A stretch of DNA of 6,072 nt from DAISJD01 sp036821645. Lineage in GTDB: Bacteria; Pseudomonadota; Alphaproteobacteria; ATCC43930; CGMCC-115725. Positions 4,974 to 6,072 of this stretch are shown here, piece by piece. The position numbers and the translations under genes were made by a program. The first letter of the stretch is position 1, and every line of letters starts with the position of its first letter. A model generated the notes under the pieces. It had not been told where the DNA came from. It ran no database searches and saw only the letters and a program-made list of their open reading frames with translations. Location of the stretch: NCBI GenBank assembly GCA_036821645.1, contig DAISJD010000159.1:1-6072 (forward strand), given 5' to 3'.

Positions 4974-6072
4974 ATGTCGATTCTGGCGAAACCCCAGGGA
5001 ACCGCAACCAAATCTGCCTCGTCCGTGCGCTTGCGCGACAGGATCGAGATCCGCTACGACCGGGCCTTGCCGCAATTCCAAAGCAGCCCGATCGCCGTGT
5101 TCGAGGCCATCGACCTCCAGGCACCGACATCCGGCCCGCTCATGGCATTTATCTGCGATCCGCAACAGCCGCCGCGACTTGATACGGTCCGCAAAATGAA
5201 GCGGCTCAAAAGCGGCGGCGGTCTTACGATCGTCGATGACGGTCCGGTCGATTGGGCTCCGAACAACCGCCGCCAGTATGTGATCATCGCCGAATGCCCC
5301 CCTGGCGGACGCTTGACCGATTCCGCCACCGGCCCGTTGGAACGGTGGTCCGAAGATCGCATCGTCGGTCAGATCATCGCACCCCTTCTCCTCTCGCTGG
5401 CCGAACTCGAACGCGAGGGCCTCACCCACCGCAATATCCGCGCGAACAATATTTTCTTTCGTGACGCCGGTCGTCGCATGGCCATGTTGGGCGATTGCGT
5501 GACATCCGTTCCGGCCCTGCATCAGCCGATCGTCTATGAAACGATCGAAAGCGGTCTTACCGATCCGCTGGGCCGTGGACATGGATCGATCGCCGCCGAT
5601 CTCTACAGCTTGGGCGTGCTCTCCCTCCATCTTGCGTTGGGCAAGATGCCGCTGGCCGACAAGAGCCCCGCCGAAGTGTTGGAGGCAAAAATCAAGCGCG
5701 GATCGTTTTTCGCCTTGGTCGATGAATTTGGCGTACCGGAAGGGCTTCAGGATCTGTTGCGCGGCCTCTTGATCGATGAAGCCAGTGCGCGCTGGCGGGT
5801 GCAGGACGTCCATCTGTGGCTCGATGGCCGTCGTCTGACGGCCAAACCGCCACCGCTTGCCGTGCGGGCGAGCCGCGGTCTCGATATCGGCGCCGAATGC
5901 TGCACGACCCCGCGCCACGCCGCCTGGGCCCTCCATAAACAAGGCGAAGAAGGGGCCGCCCGCGCCATCCGGGGCTCGGCATTCGAGACATGGCTCACCC
6001 GATCCTTGAACGAGAAATCCGTCACCGACGGGGTGAGTGCGGCCATGACCGCCCGGGCAGACGGGCCGGGGG
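4974..6072 (+). CDS. Second pseudokinase-like protein, paralogue of the gene at 2190 (3' truncated by window)
   Basis: An open frame with no stop to the window end; 366 residues are visible. ATG 4974 is chosen because GAAAGAG (4961-4967) lies 6 nt upstream and because the N-terminus then matches the first paralogue (SVRLRDRIEI against SVRFSDQFDI). ATG 4929 is in frame but lacks this support. The domain order repeats that of the gene at 2190: FICDPQQPPR (59-68), ECPPGGRL (107-114), HRNIRANN (152-159), MLGDCV (171-176), YETIES (188-193), ADLYSLGV (208-215), and ARW...WLDGRRL (272-288). The HRD Asp is Asn154 and the next Lys is Arg156; Asn159 and the GDC Asp174 remain. The beta-3 lysine position appears to be Ile60 and no glycine loop is seen. 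The region after 300 also aligns (FETWLTRSL with LDVWITRSL). It is probably a catalytically weak or inactive kinase fold. Whether it also ends in a membrane helix cannot be seen. Confidence 0.8.
   Translation, partial: MSILAKPQGTATKSASSVRLRDRIEIRYDRALPQFQSSPIAVFEAIDLQAPTSGPLMAFICDPQQPPRLDTVRKMKRLKSGGGLTIVDDGPVDWAPNNRRQYVIIAECPPGGRLTDSATGPLERWSEDRIVGQIIAPLLLSLAELEREGLTHRNIRANNIFFRDAGRRMAMLGDCVTSVPALHQPIVYETIESGLTDPLGRGHGSIAADLYSLGVLSLHLALGKMPLADKSPAEVLEAKIKRGSFFALVDEFGVPEGLQDLLRGLLIDEASARWRVQDVHLWLDGRRLTAKPPPLAVRASRGLDIGAECCTTPRHAAWALHKQGEEGAARAIRGSAFETWLTRSLNEKSVTDGVSAAMTARADGPG

Noticed and set aside
4877..5182. Forward frame with an in-spacer start overlapping the second kinase-like gene
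   Set aside because: It is out of frame with the conserved kinase-like protein, has no homologous counterpart at the first paralogue and no Shine-Dalgarno sequence.
4923..5942. Long open frame on the - strand (339 codons)
   Set aside because: It lies antisense to the second kinase-like gene, whose + strand frame carries the conserved motifs shared with its paralogue. The antisense product shows no recognisable domain, and long antisense frames are common in GC-rich genes.
1..6072. CRISPR arrays, insertion sequences, tRNA or rRNA genes
   Set aside because: No regularly spaced repeats, transposase motifs, terminal inverted repeats or tRNA-like cloverleaf sequences were seen on reading either strand.

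Overview
The window (about 60% GC in its coding parts, all genes on the + strand) looks like chromosomal DNA from an alphaproteobacterium, most plausibly of the Rhodospirillales type. This rests on the hisZ-purA gene pair, the short-HisG style of histidine biosynthesis that hisZ implies, and the Ala/Gly/Arg-rich codon use. Genus cannot be fixed from the sequence alone.

Layout. Positions 2-598 are the C-terminal half of hisZ, the regulatory subunit of ATP phosphoribosyltransferase. A 93-99 bp gap follows, carrying two small hairpins that each run into T tracts. purA (adenylosuccinate synthetase) spans about 698-1990 and is full length. A roughly 200 bp spacer (1991-2189) contains a candidate extended -10 promoter and a strong GC-rich leader hairpin. 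Next comes a two-gene unit with a 4-bp ATGA overlap: a 675-residue protein with an N-terminal, catalytically degenerate protein-kinase-like domain and a C-terminal membrane anchor (2190-4217), and a 159-residue multi-pass membrane protein (4214-4693). A markedly AT-rich spacer of 280 bp (about 37% GC by hand count) follows. The last gene starts at 4974 and runs off the window. It is a second, clearly paralogous kinase-like protein, 366 residues of which are visible.

How the genes work together. hisZ and purA are housekeeping genes for histidine and AMP synthesis; both pathways touch the purine pool. The second half is accessory in character: two paralogous kinase-fold proteins flank a small membrane protein. 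Both have lost the catalytic Asp of the HRD motif (HRG and HRN) and show no convincing glycine loop or beta-3 lysine, while keeping the metal-binding Asp position (as GDC), the catalytic-loop Asn and the C-lobe skeleton. The likely reading is a membrane-tethered pseudokinase pair with an integral membrane partner, possibly a signalling or scaffold system. That function is inference; I do not recognise a characterised system with this arrangement.
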